Made by a program: the position numbers and the translations under genes | The notes under the pieces: model-generated | The model's database searches: none | What the model was told of the DNA's origin: nothing | What the model saw: the letters and a program-made list of their open reading frames with translations, nothing else | Shown here: piece by piece, positions 1 to 7,810 of the stretch | Position numbering within the stretch: the first letter of the stretch is position 1 | Layout: each line of letters starts with the position of its first letter | Assembly: GCA_016786925.1 (NCBI GenBank) | Contig: JAEUTU010000096.1 | Coordinates: 1-33,101 of the forward strand | Length of the DNA stretch: 33,101 bases | From: Bacteroidia bacterium | GTDB lineage: Bacteria > Bacteroidota > Bacteroidia > 2-12-FULL-35-15 | Reading direction: 5' to 3'

Positions 1-1277
1 TGAGAATATTTTCCATTCACAAAATCAGCTAAACGTTGTGCAGGTGCAGTTTGACCGTGTGCTGTTGCACTCATCACATTGCCTCCGGCATTCCAGGCCA
101 TCTTTTCCAATGCCTGTTGATAGCGTAATCCGGCAAGCGGACCATCACTTGCATATTTATTATAATCTTCGGGTTCTATAGTTACCACAATTCCTGAATT
201 AGCAAAAGGATTGTTTCGCTTGGAAGGCGACCAGCCATTGGTAACCACTTCACCTGGAGCTGTAGCACAAGGAGCAATGATACCACCCGGACACATACAG
301 AAAGAATACACACCTCTTCCCATTGCCTGATGCACCAAACTATAGGATGCAGCAGGAAGCAGATCACGCTTGTGCTCCACTTCATTCATTGCACAATGAT
401 ATTGCAATGAATCGATGAGTGCCTGAGGATGTTCTACACGCACACCCATGGCAAATGTTTTTCCTTCGATCAGGATGTTTTTTTTATGCAGCAGTTCAAA
501 AATATCTCGGGCGCTGTGTCCTGTTGCCAATATCACCTGATCAGCAATAAATTCGAGCGTAGCATCTTTCTCCAGATCATTACAAACAACACCTTTAATA
601 GAATTATCTTTAATGATCAGATCGATCACTTGGGTATTAAATCGCACTTCTCCACCTGCATCAATGATCGTTTGGCGAATGGCTTGAATGATCTTTGGCA
701 ATTTATTCGTTCCAATATGCGGATGTGCTTCCACCAGAATATTTTCATCGGCACCATGTGCTACAAAGATCTCCAGCACTTTATTTACATCGCCTCGCTT
801 GGTGGAACGGGTGTATAATTTTCCATCGCTATATGTTCCGGCTCCACCTTCTCCAAAACAATAATTGGAGTTGGCATTCACAATATGTTCTTTGTTGATA
901 GCTGCCAGATCGCGTCTTCTGCTTTTCACATCTTTTCCGCGTTCCAGCACTATCGGTTTAAAACCACATTCGATCAATTCCAAAGCAGCATATAATCCTG
1001 CCGGTCCGGCCCCCACAACGATCACCGGTGGTTTGGAATGCACATCCGGATAATTGATCTTGTAATTGATAGGTGCAGGTGCAGGCTCATTGAGAAACAC
1101 CTCTACTTTTAAATTTACTTTGATGTTTCGCGAACGGGCATCAATGGAACGTTTCAGAATTCTGAAATGTGTAATGGATTCAAGGGTAGTATTTAATTGT
1201 CTGGAAAGTGTACGTTTTATGACAGCATCGTTAGCTACGTCCTCAGGACTAAGAACAAGGTTAATCTCGTGTTTCAT
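1..1277 (-). CDS. FAD-dependent dehydrogenase, COG2509-like (3' end cut by window edge)
   Basis: This gene reads from an ATG at 1277 to the left edge with no stop, giving about 425 codons of a family that is usually somewhat over 500 residues, so the C-terminus is missing. The N-terminal ~80 residues form a small leading domain. A dinucleotide-binding motif VVGAGPAG follows at residues 87-94, with a LERG strand end near 111-114. The family-typical stretch FGEGGAGTYSDGKL is at 141-154, and an ILATGHSARD segment comes later. These match the uncharacterised FAD-dependent dehydrogenase family COG2509, annotated as NAD(P)/FAD-dependent oxidoreductase. The substrate is unknown. No signal peptide or membrane segment is visible, so it should be cytosolic. 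It lies downstream of accA on the same strand but is separated from it by a strong terminator, so it is probably transcribed separately. Family assignment is confident; biological role is not. Confidence 0.85.
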   Translation of the reverse strand, partial: MKHEINLVLSPEDVANDAVIKRTLSRQLNTTLESITHFRILKRSIDARSRNIKVNLKVEVFLNEPAPAPINYKINYPDVHSKPPVIVVGAGPAGLYAALELIECGFKPIVLERGKDVKSRRRDLAAINKEHIVNANSNYCFGEGGAGTYSDGKLYTRSTKRGDVNKVLEIFVAHGADENILVEAHPHIGTNKLPKIIQAIRQTIIDAGGEVRFNTQVIDLIIKDNSIKGVVCNDLEKDATLEFIADQVILATGHSARDIFELLHKKNILIEGKTFAMGVRVEHPQALIDSLQYHCAMNEVEHKRDLLPAASYSLVHQAMGRGVYSFCMCPGGIIAPCATAPGEVVTNGWSPSKRNNPFANSGIVVTIEPEDYNKYASDGPLAGLRYQQALEKMAWNAGGNVMSATAHGQTAPAQRLADFVNGKYS

Positions 1278-1317
1278 GGTGTAAAGGCATCTATTATGAT
1301 GCAATTTATATTAAAAT

Positions 1318-1340
1318 AAAAGCCGCAAAATGCGGCTTTT
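1318..1340 (-). terminator. Rho-independent terminator after accA
   Basis: A 10-bp stem (AAAAGCCGCA paired with TGCGGCTTTT) closes a 3-nt loop. On the minus strand it is followed by an interrupted T-run. It starts 3 nt after the accA stop codon and precedes the FAD dehydrogenase gene, so it should end accA transcription. The near-perfect symmetry would let it act in both directions. Confidence 0.85.
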
Positions 1341-1343
1341 GAA

Positions 1344-2300
1344 TTATGCTTCATTCACAACGCCCATCGAACAGAACTTTTCAATTCGTTGATCAACGCG
1401 TTTTTTAGGATCTAATTTTTCTAATGCAGAGATGTGTTTCAAGATCTCCTCTTTCACTGTTTTAAAGATCGCTTCATGATCGGTATGTGCTCCACCCAAT
1501 GGCTCAGGAATGATACCATCGATCAGTTTGTTGCCATACATATCAGTAGCAGTCAACTTTAAAGCTTCAGCAGCACGTTCTTTATTGTTCCAGTTTCTCC
1601 AAAGGATAGAAGAACATGATTCAGGAGAGATAACAGAATACCAGGTATTCTCCAACATCAATACTTTATCTCCGATACCAATACCCAATGCTCCACCGGA
1701 AGCACCTTCACCAATGATGATACAAATAACAGGCACTTTTAATTGTGCCATTTCTAATAAGTTACGTGCAATGGCTTCACCTTGTCCGCGTTCCTCTGCT
1801 TCCAATCCCGGATAAGCTCCCGGAGTGTCAATAAAAGTAACGATCGGCTTGTTGAATTTTTCTGCCATTTTCATCAAACGCAATGCTTTGCGGTAACCTT
1901 CCGGATTCGGCATCCCGAAATTACGGATCTGACGCATTTTGGTATTGATCCCTTTTTGCTGACCAATGAACATCACCGTTTTTCCATCAATGCTTCCGAA
2001 ACCACCCACCATCGCTTTATCATCTTTTACGGTTCTATCGCCATGCAATTCAATGAATGATCCATTGGTGATATAATCAATATAAGCTAAGGTATAAGGA
2101 CGGTCGGGATGACGTGACACCTGCACACGTTGCCAAGGTGTTAGATTGGAAAATATCTCGGTACGAGTTTGTTTGATCTTTTCTTCAATATCAGCAGTTG
2201 TTTTAGAAACATCCACACCACTCTTTTCAGCTACTTGTTTCACCTTTTCCAACTGCTCATGCAATTCTGCTATCGGCTTTTCAAAGTCTAAATAATTCAT
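1344..2300 (-). CDS. accA: Acetyl-CoA carboxylase carboxyltransferase subunit alpha
   Basis: AccA, together with AccD, transfers the carboxyl group from carboxybiotin to acetyl-CoA, giving malonyl-CoA for fatty acid synthesis in the cytosol. The product is 318 residues, the normal length. The N-terminus [13 protein letters not shown] is the usual AccA start; a TTG three codons upstream (2309) keeps the frame open but is a less likely start. The crotonase-fold carboxyltransferase region includes [11 protein letters not shown] (64-74), a GQQKG segment (113-117), [10 protein letters not shown] (156-165), the oxyanion-type glycine run [10 protein letters not shown] (199-208) and [10 protein letters not shown] (225-234). 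accB, accC and accD are not in this window. It is followed by a terminator and preceded, after 67 bp, by a small membrane protein gene on the same strand. The assignment is firm. Confidence 0.97.
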   Translation of the reverse strand: MNYLDFEKPIAELHEQLEKVKQVAEKSGVDVSKTTADIEEKIKQTRTEIFSNLTPWQRVQVSRHPDRPYTLAYIDYITNGSFIELHGDRTVKDDKAMVGGFGSIDGKTVMFIGQQKGINTKMRQIRNFGMPNPEGYRKALRLMKMAEKFNKPIVTFIDTPGAYPGLEAEERGQGEAIARNLLEMAQLKVPVICIIIGEGASGGALGIGIGDKVLMLENTWYSVISPESCSSILWRNWNNKERAAEALKLTATDMYGNKLIDGIIPEPLGGAHTDHEAIFKTVKEEILKHISALEKLDPKKRVDQRIEKFCSMGVVNEA

Positions 2301-2367
2301 TCTATTCAATTGTTGATTAATGGGGCACTAAAATACGAATTATCCCTTAAATATGGAGGAATATTTT

Positions 2368-2706
2368 TTAGTGGAAGATCATGGCCAAACCGGCCACCAA
2401 CACTACTGCTCCAATGGCTGTAAGCCCATACAGAGCAAAATCCACCGAGGCTCCGGAATCATGTAAAAAGATACAACTAACAAAACCCAATCCCAGTAGA
2501 ATTACACCGATCAGGATCAACATGCTTCCATTCTGAGTCCTTTTGGCATTCCTCAGGCGTTTTACCTGTTCCAAAATGGAGGAAAGCAAATGTGAATCAA
2601 GTCCTTGCTGCTGCAAGTGTGATTCAATAAAAGCATTATCACGACCTTGCTCAAGAAGCGTTTTGGCGGTGTTCATGTGCTGATGAAAAGTTGGATGTTG
2701 TTCCAT
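2368..2706 (-). CDS. Small two-helix membrane protein of unknown function
   Basis: This 112-residue protein starts at an ATG (2706). The N-terminal half is hydrophilic and predicted helical (residues 1-58), with a pattern resembling short helical domains of the form 'LLEQGRDNAFIESHLQQQGL' that often precede membrane helices in Bacteroidota. Two hydrophobic segments follow, near 61-82 and 90-111, with a short loop containing a Cys and an acidic residue. There is no signal peptidase or lipobox motif. I do not recognise a functional family. It shares its strand with accA downstream (67 bp) and is divergent from ispE. A TTTG-N19-TTAATTTG promoter candidate sits directly upstream. An internal ATG at codon 11 is an alternative start. 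It is probably a real gene, because it fills the gap between two housekeeping genes and has a coherent topology. Confidence 0.7.
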   Translation of the reverse strand: MEQHPTFHQHMNTAKTLLEQGRDNAFIESHLQQQGLDSHLLSSILEQVKRLRNAKRTQNGSMLILIGVILLGLGFVSCIFLHDSGASVDFALYGLTAIGAVVLVAGLAMIFH

Positions 2707-2726
2707 GCTCTTATTTTTTGTTAAAC

Positions 2727-2757
2727 CAAATTAAGAAAAGAAATCGGGAAAAGCAAA
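2727..2757 (-). promoter_or_regulatory. Candidate Bacteroidota-type promoter for the small membrane protein
   Basis: On the minus strand, TTTG (2757-2754) is followed after 19 nt by TTAATTTG (2734-2727), close to the -33 TTTG / -7 TAnnTTTG pattern, about 20 nt upstream of the ATG at 2706. The -7 box departs from consensus in its first two bases. Confidence 0.35.
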
Positions 2758-2788
2758 TTTCAGAATTGCATTTTATTCTGCACCTTTG
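2758..2788 (+). promoter_or_regulatory. Candidate promoter for ispE with almost no leader
   Basis: TTTC (2758-2761) is followed after 19 nt by CACCTTTG (2781-2788), which matches TAnnTTTG except in the first base. The ispE ATG lies only 4 nt beyond the box, so a start of transcription here would give a leaderless or near-leaderless message. The call rests on pattern alone. Confidence 0.3.
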
Positions 2789-2792
2789 CATT

Positions 2793-3617
2793 ATGGTGAC
2801 TTTCCCAAACGCTAAGATCAATATCGGACTCAACATTGTAGAAAAACGTACCGATGGCTTTCATAACATTGAAAGTGTATTTTATGCCGTTCCACTGTGT
2901 GATGCATTAGAGATCATCGAGAACAAAGACAGTAAAGATGCCCCGGTTGTATTCAGTTCTTCCGGCATCGAGATCCCGGGCGATGCGAATGATAACCTCT
3001 GCGTAAAAGCCTATCACCTGATCGCGAAAGATTATGCCTTACCAAAAATAAAAGTGCATTTACACAAACACATTCCCATAGGAGCCGGTTTAGGTGGTGG
3101 TTCGGCCGATGCGGCATTCTTTATCAAACTATTGAATGAGAAATTTGAACTTGGATTAGCCTGGGGAGAGATGCATCATTATGCCAAACAATTGGGTAGC
3201 GACTGCTCTTTTTTTATCAGCAACAAACCTTCGTATGTACAAGGGAAAGGCGATGAATTTGAAAGTATAACTGTTGACCTCAGCAATTATCACATTGCAC
3301 TGATCTATCCTAACATTCATATCAACACAGCAAAAGCCTACAGCGGAGTTAAACCAAAAGCTTCTGCCCGTTCGCTTGAGAATGACCTGTTGCAATTACC
3401 GGTAGAACAATGGAAAGAATTTGTTCATAATGACTTTGAAGACTCTATTTTCCCACAATTTCCGGAGATCAAAAAAATAAAAGAAGAGTTATACGCACAG
3501 GGTGCTGTGTATGCTGCTATGAGTGGAAGCGGCTCAACGGTGTATGGAATTTTCAAAGAAGCGAGCAACTTGAAAGGAAAGTATAAAGATTATTTTGTTT
3601 TTGAAGCTAAGCTATAG
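2793..3617 (+). CDS. ispE: 4-diphosphocytidyl-2-C-methyl-D-erythritol kinase
   Basis: IspE phosphorylates the 2-hydroxyl of CDP-methylerythritol with ATP, a middle step of the MEP route to isopentenyl diphosphate. The product from the ATG at 2793 is 274 residues, the usual size. The open frame extends upstream to a TTG at 2691, but that N-terminal addition is unlike the family and would overlap the divergent gene. GHMP-kinase features are complete: NAKINIGLNI near the start with the catalytic Lys at 8, the ATP-binding loop PIGAGLGGGSADAA (95-108), LGSDCSFF with the catalytic Asp at 137, and the C-terminal MSGSGSTVYGIF loop. It is divergent from the small membrane protein gene and converges on the LptG-type gene with a 1-nt gap between the stop codons. 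The assignment is firm. Confidence 0.95.
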   Translation: MVTFPNAKINIGLNIVEKRTDGFHNIESVFYAVPLCDALEIIENKDSKDAPVVFSSSGIEIPGDANDNLCVKAYHLIAKDYALPKIKVHLHKHIPIGAGLGGGSADAAFFIKLLNEKFELGLAWGEMHHYAKQLGSDCSFFISNKPSYVQGKGDEFESITVDLSNYHIALIYPNIHINTAKAYSGVKPKASARSLENDLLQLPVEQWKEFVHNDFEDSIFPQFPEIKKIKEELYAQGAVYAAMSGSGSTVYGIFKEASNLKGKYKDYFVFEAKL

Positions 3618-3618
3618 C

Positions 3619-4695
3619 CTATTTCTGGGCAATTTTCACCAGATACAATGCAAGGAAAGTAAAAACGATATTCGGAATCCAAACGGCTATCATAGGTGAG
3701 ACCAAACCGCTTGCTGCAAAAGTAGTGGTTACCTGCATAAACATGATATACGTAAAACTGATCCCGATCCCCAAACCAATATGCATTCCAATTCCTCCAC
3801 GCACTTTACGGCTAGCAATGGACACACCGATCAAGGTAAGAACGAAAGTGGCAAAAGGGAAAGCGATACGTCTGTGTTTTTCTAATTCCAATACTTCTAT
3901 TTTATCTGAGCCTTTCAATCGCTCCGAAGCAATGTATGCTCTCAGCTCAGTATAATCCATCGTTTCGATGGTATTATCTTTTCGTTCGAATTCTTTTGGT
4001 GTAAATGCTAATACTGTATCTATCTTCTCTCCTTTCACGATCGACTCATCCATTCCGCTGATATAACGGATATAATATTTATTGATGGACCATTGACTCT
4101 TTACACTATCCCACTTGATATTGTCTGCTACTAATTTATAATACAAAGTCCCTTTGTTAAACTTCTCAATTGAAAAGCGGTAACCGGTGTTATCCTCTGT
4201 GCTGTATCGTTCGATATAAATGTAATTGTTCGGAGAGATCTGTTTGTGAATATTACGATCGTTGTTGTAATATTTATCACGGATAAATTCATTCTCAAAA
4301 GCGATCCGTTTTTTCGTAGCATTGGGTATCACGAAATTATTCATGTATAATGATAAAAGTGCGATCACTGTTGCAGATACCATGTAGGGAAACAACAAAC
4401 GGTTGTAGCTCACACCACTACTCAGGATAGCAACGATCTCTGTACGTGTTGCCATTTTGGAAGTAAAAAATATAACGGCAATGAATGTAAAAAGCGGACT
4501 AAAAAGATTGATGAAATAAGGGATGAAATTAAAGTAATAATCAAAAATGATAGCTCTCAAAGGTGCTTGCTTCCCCACAAAATCTTCGATCTTCTCCGAT
4601 ACATCAAATACCACCACAATAAGAATGATGAGTAACATCGCAAAAAAGAATGTCCCCAAAAACTTACGGATGATATATCGGTCTATTAATTTCAT
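3619..4695 (-). CDS. lptG: LptF/LptG-family LPS export permease (YjgP/YjgQ)
   Basis: This 358-residue inner membrane protein is a YjgP/YjgQ permease. With LptB it would extract lipopolysaccharide from the inner membrane and feed it into the Lpt bridge. The layout is canonical: MKLIDRYIIRKFLGTFFFA at the N-terminus leads into the first helix (about 12-32), with two more helices near 52-78 and 98-120. A long periplasmic beta-rich domain covers about 125-265. Three C-terminal helices lie near 268-288, 300-322 and 333-354, with IASRKVRGGIGMHIGLG between them. Bacteroidota typically encode such a permease next to tgt, as here (20 bp downstream of the tgt stop, same strand), which suggests co-transcription. 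Whether it is functionally LptG or LptF cannot be decided from sequence by eye; lptG is the customary name for the tgt-linked copy. Confidence 0.85.
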   Translation of the reverse strand: MKLIDRYIIRKFLGTFFFAMLLIILIVVVFDVSEKIEDFVGKQAPLRAIIFDYYFNFIPYFINLFSPLFTFIAVIFFTSKMATRTEIVAILSSGVSYNRLLFPYMVSATVIALLSLYMNNFVIPNATKKRIAFENEFIRDKYYNNDRNIHKQISPNNYIYIERYSTEDNTGYRFSIEKFNKGTLYYKLVADNIKWDSVKSQWSINKYYIRYISGMDESIVKGEKIDTVLAFTPKEFERKDNTIETMDYTELRAYIASERLKGSDKIEVLELEKHRRIAFPFATFVLTLIGVSIASRKVRGGIGMHIGLGIGISFTYIMFMQVTTTFAASGLVSPMIAVWIPNIVFTFLALYLVKIAQK

Positions 4696-4715
4696 GTTTT
4701 GTGCAAAAGCTACAT

Positions 4716-5846
4716 TTACAAGCGAACACTCATTTGTTTTACCATTTTATTTTTCCATTCATAAAATGTTCCGGCAATGATCTGATTGCGAGCTTCGCCC
4801 ACCAACCACAAATAAAACGCCAAATTGTGAATACTTGCAATTTGAGCTGCCAGCAATTCCTGAGAATGCACCAAATGACGCAGGTACGCTTTTGTGTATT
4901 CTTTATCTACGTAGGAAGTCCCGTTCTCATCCAAAGGCGAGAAGTCGGCTTTCCATTTTTCATTCTTAATGTTAATGATGCCGTTTTGAGTAAATAACAA
5001 ACCATGACGGGCATTACGCGTTGGCATCACACAATCAAACATATCGATTCCTAAAGCAATGCTTTCCAGAATATTCACCGGAGTGCCCACTCCCATCAAA
5101 TAGCGGGGTTTGTCGGCAGGCAAAATATTACACACCACTTCAGTCATCGCATACATCTCGTCAGCAGGTTCTCCCACCGATAAACCACCTATCGCATTTC
5201 CTTCACGGTTTTGAGAAGCAATGAATTCAGCCGATTTTTCTCTCAGATCCTTATACACGCTTCCTTGCACGATCGGAAACAAGGTTTGAGAATAACCATA
5301 TTTCCCCTCCGTTTGATCAAAACGCTCACAACAACGCTTAAGCCACCTGTGAGTCATGTGCATTGAATTACGGGCATAGTTATATTCGCAGGGATAAGGC
5401 GTACATTCGTCAAATGCCATAATGATATCCGCACCAATGGTACGTTGAATGTCCATCACATTCTCCGGAGTAAAAAAGTGTTTACTACCATCAATGTGAG
5501 AAGTAAACTTTGCACCTTCTTCAACCAATTTACGTTGTCCGGAAAGCGAGTAAACTTGATAACCACCACTATCTGTCAAAATGGGACGTTCCCATCCATT
5601 GAATTTGTGCAGTCCACCGGCTTTCTCGATCACATCCAAACCCGGACGGAGATATAAATGATAGGTATTCCCTAAAATGATCTGTGCTTTAATATCATCG
5701 CGTAATTCACGCTGATGTACGGCTTTTACTGTCCCTGCCGTTCCTACCGGCATAAAAATGGGTGTTTGGATCACACCATGATCCGTAACAATCTCCCCTG
5801 CACGTGCCTTGCTTCCTTTGTCTTTATGTGATATTGAAAATTTCAT
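4716..5846 (-). CDS. tgt: tRNA-guanine(34) transglycosylase (queuine tRNA-ribosyltransferase)
   Basis: Tgt replaces guanine at wobble position 34 of GUN-anticodon tRNAs with the queuosine precursor preQ1. The 376-residue product aligns by eye with E. coli Tgt with a constant offset of +7 in the C-terminal half. Asp92 (LTDSGG) and the nucleophile Asp271 (MFDCVMPTR) are present, as are the tRNA/base-binding segments GNTYHLYLRPG, MAFDEC, IVQGS, GGLSVGEP and YLMGVGTP. Of the structural zinc site, however, only the His (340, SIHNLAFY) remains. The three Cys of the usual CxCxxC are Gly309, Ser311 and Asp314 in DENGTSYVDKEY. I believe other Bacteroidota Tgt proteins share this, from memory. The ATG at 5846 fits the family start. 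It probably forms an operon with the downstream LptG-type permease. Confidence 0.97.
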   Translation of the reverse strand: MKFSISHKDKGSKARAGEIVTDHGVIQTPIFMPVGTAGTVKAVHQRELRDDIKAQIILGNTYHLYLRPGLDVIEKAGGLHKFNGWERPILTDSGGYQVYSLSGQRKLVEEGAKFTSHIDGSKHFFTPENVMDIQRTIGADIIMAFDECTPYPCEYNYARNSMHMTHRWLKRCCERFDQTEGKYGYSQTLFPIVQGSVYKDLREKSAEFIASQNREGNAIGGLSVGEPADEMYAMTEVVCNILPADKPRYLMGVGTPVNILESIALGIDMFDCVMPTRNARHGLLFTQNGIINIKNEKWKADFSPLDENGTSYVDKEYTKAYLRHLVHSQELLAAQIASIHNLAFYLWLVGEARNQIIAGTFYEWKNKMVKQMSVRL

Positions 5847-5908
5847 CGTCTTAATTCTAATGCAAAAAACAATTCATCAAACATTGAGATTGGATACTCC
5901 GAAACGGT

Positions 5909-5978
5909 CAAACCTACAATTGTTAATTACTTTGTTTAAATCCTGCCAAAGATAACACATTACCGTTTATGTCTTCAA
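5909..5978 (-). promoter_or_regulatory. Candidate tgt promoter boxes
   Basis: Two minus-strand octamers match TAnnTTTG exactly: TATCTTTG (5954-5947), with a TTG 21 nt upstream (5978-5976), and TAGGTTTG (5916-5909). They lie about 100 and 63 nt upstream of the tgt ATG. On the other strand TATTTTTG (5981-5988) is a possible -7 box for the glycosyltransferase at 6018, but no good -33 partner is visible. Which box is used cannot be decided from sequence. Confidence 0.35.
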
Positions 5979-6017
5979 GGTATTTTTGTTTAGGAAAAGG
6001 TAATTTGACCGTAGATT

Positions 6018-7154
6018 ATGATTGATGTTTCAGTATTTCAGACTTTCTCGATAGGACTCCTCATTTTTGGTGTTTTTGTTTTTGCATGGCTAGTGCAGTT
6101 GTGGTACTATTTAGGTTATTTCTCCCGTTTGGCATTTTACAAGAAAAAAGCATTAGAGCCGAACACTCCACCAACTACGATCATCATTTGCGCACGCAAT
6201 GAAGACGATAATCTGGTAGAATTTCTTCCCCGTATCTTCGAACAGGATTATCCGGAATTTGAAGTGGTGGTGGTGAACGATTGCTCTTTTGATAATACAG
6301 GCGATATTTTAAAAGAGTTTGCAAAGAAGCATAGCAATTTAAAAATTGTGACCATCAAGGAAGATGAATACTACTCACATGGCAAAAAAGTAGCCTTGAT
6401 GATGGGGATCAAGGGTGCTACGCACGAACATTTATTACTAACCGATGCCGATTGTAAACCGAATAGCAAAGACTGGCTTCGTAATATGGTGCAACATTTT
6501 GTGGGAGAAACAGAAATTGTATTAGGCTATGGTGCGTATGAAAAGCAAAAAGGATTTTTGAATAAGCTCATCCGTTTCGACACATTCATGATCGCCTTGC
6601 AATTCCTTTCTTTTGCACTTGCACGTAAAACCTATATGGGAACGGGGCGTAACCTGGCTTACAAAAAATCATTATTCTTTAAAATGAAAGGCTTTGCTTC
6701 ACACTATCACATCGAATCGGGTGATGACGACTTGTTTGTAAACGAAGCAGCTACCAAACGTAATTCCAAGATCGAGATCGATATTGACACGCACACGGTA
6801 TCCCGTGTTAAGAAAACATACAAAGACTGGTTCCGTCAGAAACGCAGACATGTGACCACTTTCAAACATTATAATTCAGGCAGTAAATTCCGCTTGAGCA
6901 TGATCAGCTTTAGTCAGTATTTACTCTTTGCTAGCTTTATCACGGTCTTGATCCTTCAGTTTCAGCCGGTGATCGTTTTATCGATTTTTGCTTTGCGATT
7001 GATCATTCAAATGATTATCTTTAACAAATCAATGAAGCATTTGGCGGAAAAAGACCTATTATTGCTTTCTCCCATCATTGAATTGGTTCTGATGTTCATT
7101 TACCCGATGGTAACGCTATCAAACTTATTCATGAGAAAAAACAAATGGAAATAA
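6018..7154 (+). CDS. Membrane-bound family 2 glycosyltransferase
   Basis: The 378-residue protein has an N-terminal membrane helix (about 10-32), a cytosolic GT-A domain and C-terminal hydrophobic segments (about 295-335 and 347-372). GT2 signatures are present: TTIIICARNEDDNL (53-66), a VVVNDCS strand with Asp88, the metal-binding DAD at 143-145, the acceptor/base motif GDDDLF (235-240) and a basic RQKRRH (273-278) in the place of the QxxRW motif of processive synthases. This layout resembles poly-N-acetylglucosamine-synthase-like or cell-surface polysaccharide transferases, but the sugar donor and acceptor cannot be read from sequence. It would act at the inner membrane on a nucleotide-sugar from the cytosol. 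The sigma factor gene starts 7 nt after its stop codon, so the two are almost certainly co-transcribed. No other glycan gene is adjacent. Confidence 0.85.
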   Translation: MIDVSVFQTFSIGLLIFGVFVFAWLVQLWYYLGYFSRLAFYKKKALEPNTPPTTIIICARNEDDNLVEFLPRIFEQDYPEFEVVVVNDCSFDNTGDILKEFAKKHSNLKIVTIKEDEYYSHGKKVALMMGIKGATHEHLLLTDADCKPNSKDWLRNMVQHFVGETEIVLGYGAYEKQKGFLNKLIRFDTFMIALQFLSFALARKTYMGTGRNLAYKKSLFFKMKGFASHYHIESGDDDLFVNEAATKRNSKIEIDIDTHTVSRVKKTYKDWFRQKRRHVTTFKHYNSGSKFRLSMISFSQYLLFASFITVLILQFQPVIVLSIFALRLIIQMIIFNKSMKHLAEKDLLLLSPIIELVLMFIYPMVTLSNLFMRKNKWK

Positions 7155-7161
7155 ACACATT

Positions 7162-7779
7162 ATGGACGAATTAGAATTTGACTCCAACTTATCTGAAAAA
7201 GCAGTGTACGATTATAACCTGATCCGTGCAGCTTTGGATAAAGGCGATCAAAAAGCATATGCCGAATTAATGGGTCGCTACCGCGACTCTGTTTATTTCA
7301 TGTTATTGAAAATGGTCAACAATAAAGATGATGCAGATGACTTGACCATTGAAGCATTCGGGAAAGCATTCAAACGTTTGCAACAATACACTCCCAATTA
7401 CGCTTTTAGCACCTGGCTATTTAAAATAGCATCCAATAACGCCATCGACTTCATCAGAAGAAAGAAAATGGTGACTTTCTCTATCGATAAAACCTTTGAA
7501 GATGAAGAAGGTTCATCTATGGCGATGGACATAAAAGCTTCGGGATTAACACCCGAAGAAAATATGGAGAAAAAGCAAAAGATCGTTCACATGCGTGCGG
7601 TAGTAGATAAATTGAAACCACGCTACAAAGTGCTGGTAGAGATGCGTTATTTTGAAGAGTTGTCGTATGAAGAGATCGCAGAGAAATTAGATCTACCATT
7701 GGGTACTGTAAAAGCTCAATTATTCAGAGCAAGAGAATTCCTTGCCAATATCCTTAAAAACTCAGAAGGTAAAATTTAA
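7162..7779 (+). CDS. ECF-type RNA polymerase sigma-70 factor
   Basis: This 205-residue protein has the two-domain layout of group 4 (ECF) sigma factors. Region 2 (about 35-105) includes a divergent -10-recognition helix with AFSTWLFKIASNNAIDFIRR. A linker of roughly 45 residues (SIDKTFEDEEG through TPEENM) is followed by region 4 (about 145-200), with LKPRYKVLVEMRYFEELSYE and the helix-turn-helix LDLPLGTVKAQLFRARE. It would redirect RNA polymerase to a specific promoter set. No anti-sigma gene or FecR-like partner is adjacent; its only operon partner is the upstream glycosyltransferase (7-nt gap). A strong terminator follows immediately. The ATG at 7162 is the natural start. The family call is firm; the regulon is unknown. 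Confidence 0.93.
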   Translation: MDELEFDSNLSEKAVYDYNLIRAALDKGDQKAYAELMGRYRDSVYFMLLKMVNNKDDADDLTIEAFGKAFKRLQQYTPNYAFSTWLFKIASNNAIDFIRRKKMVTFSIDKTFEDEEGSSMAMDIKASGLTPEENMEKKQKIVHMRAVVDKLKPRYKVLVEMRYFEELSYEEIAEKLDLPLGTVKAQLFRAREFLANILKNSEGKI

Positions 7780-7782
7780 AAG

Positions 7783-7810
7783 AAAGCCCACAAATACGTT
7801 TGTGGGCTTT
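7783..7810. terminator. Bidirectional terminator between sigma factor and cytochrome genes
   Basis: A perfect 12-bp stem (AAAGCCCACAAA with TTTGTGGGCTTT) closes a TACG tetraloop. It serves the plus-strand glycosyltransferase/sigma unit and the minus-strand TPR/cytochrome unit; its right arm touches the stop codon of the latter. Confidence 0.88.

Noticed and set aside
429..818. 129-codon plus-strand open frame opposite the FAD dehydrogenase
   Set aside because: The minus strand here encodes continuous COG2509-like protein, so this frame is a shadow.
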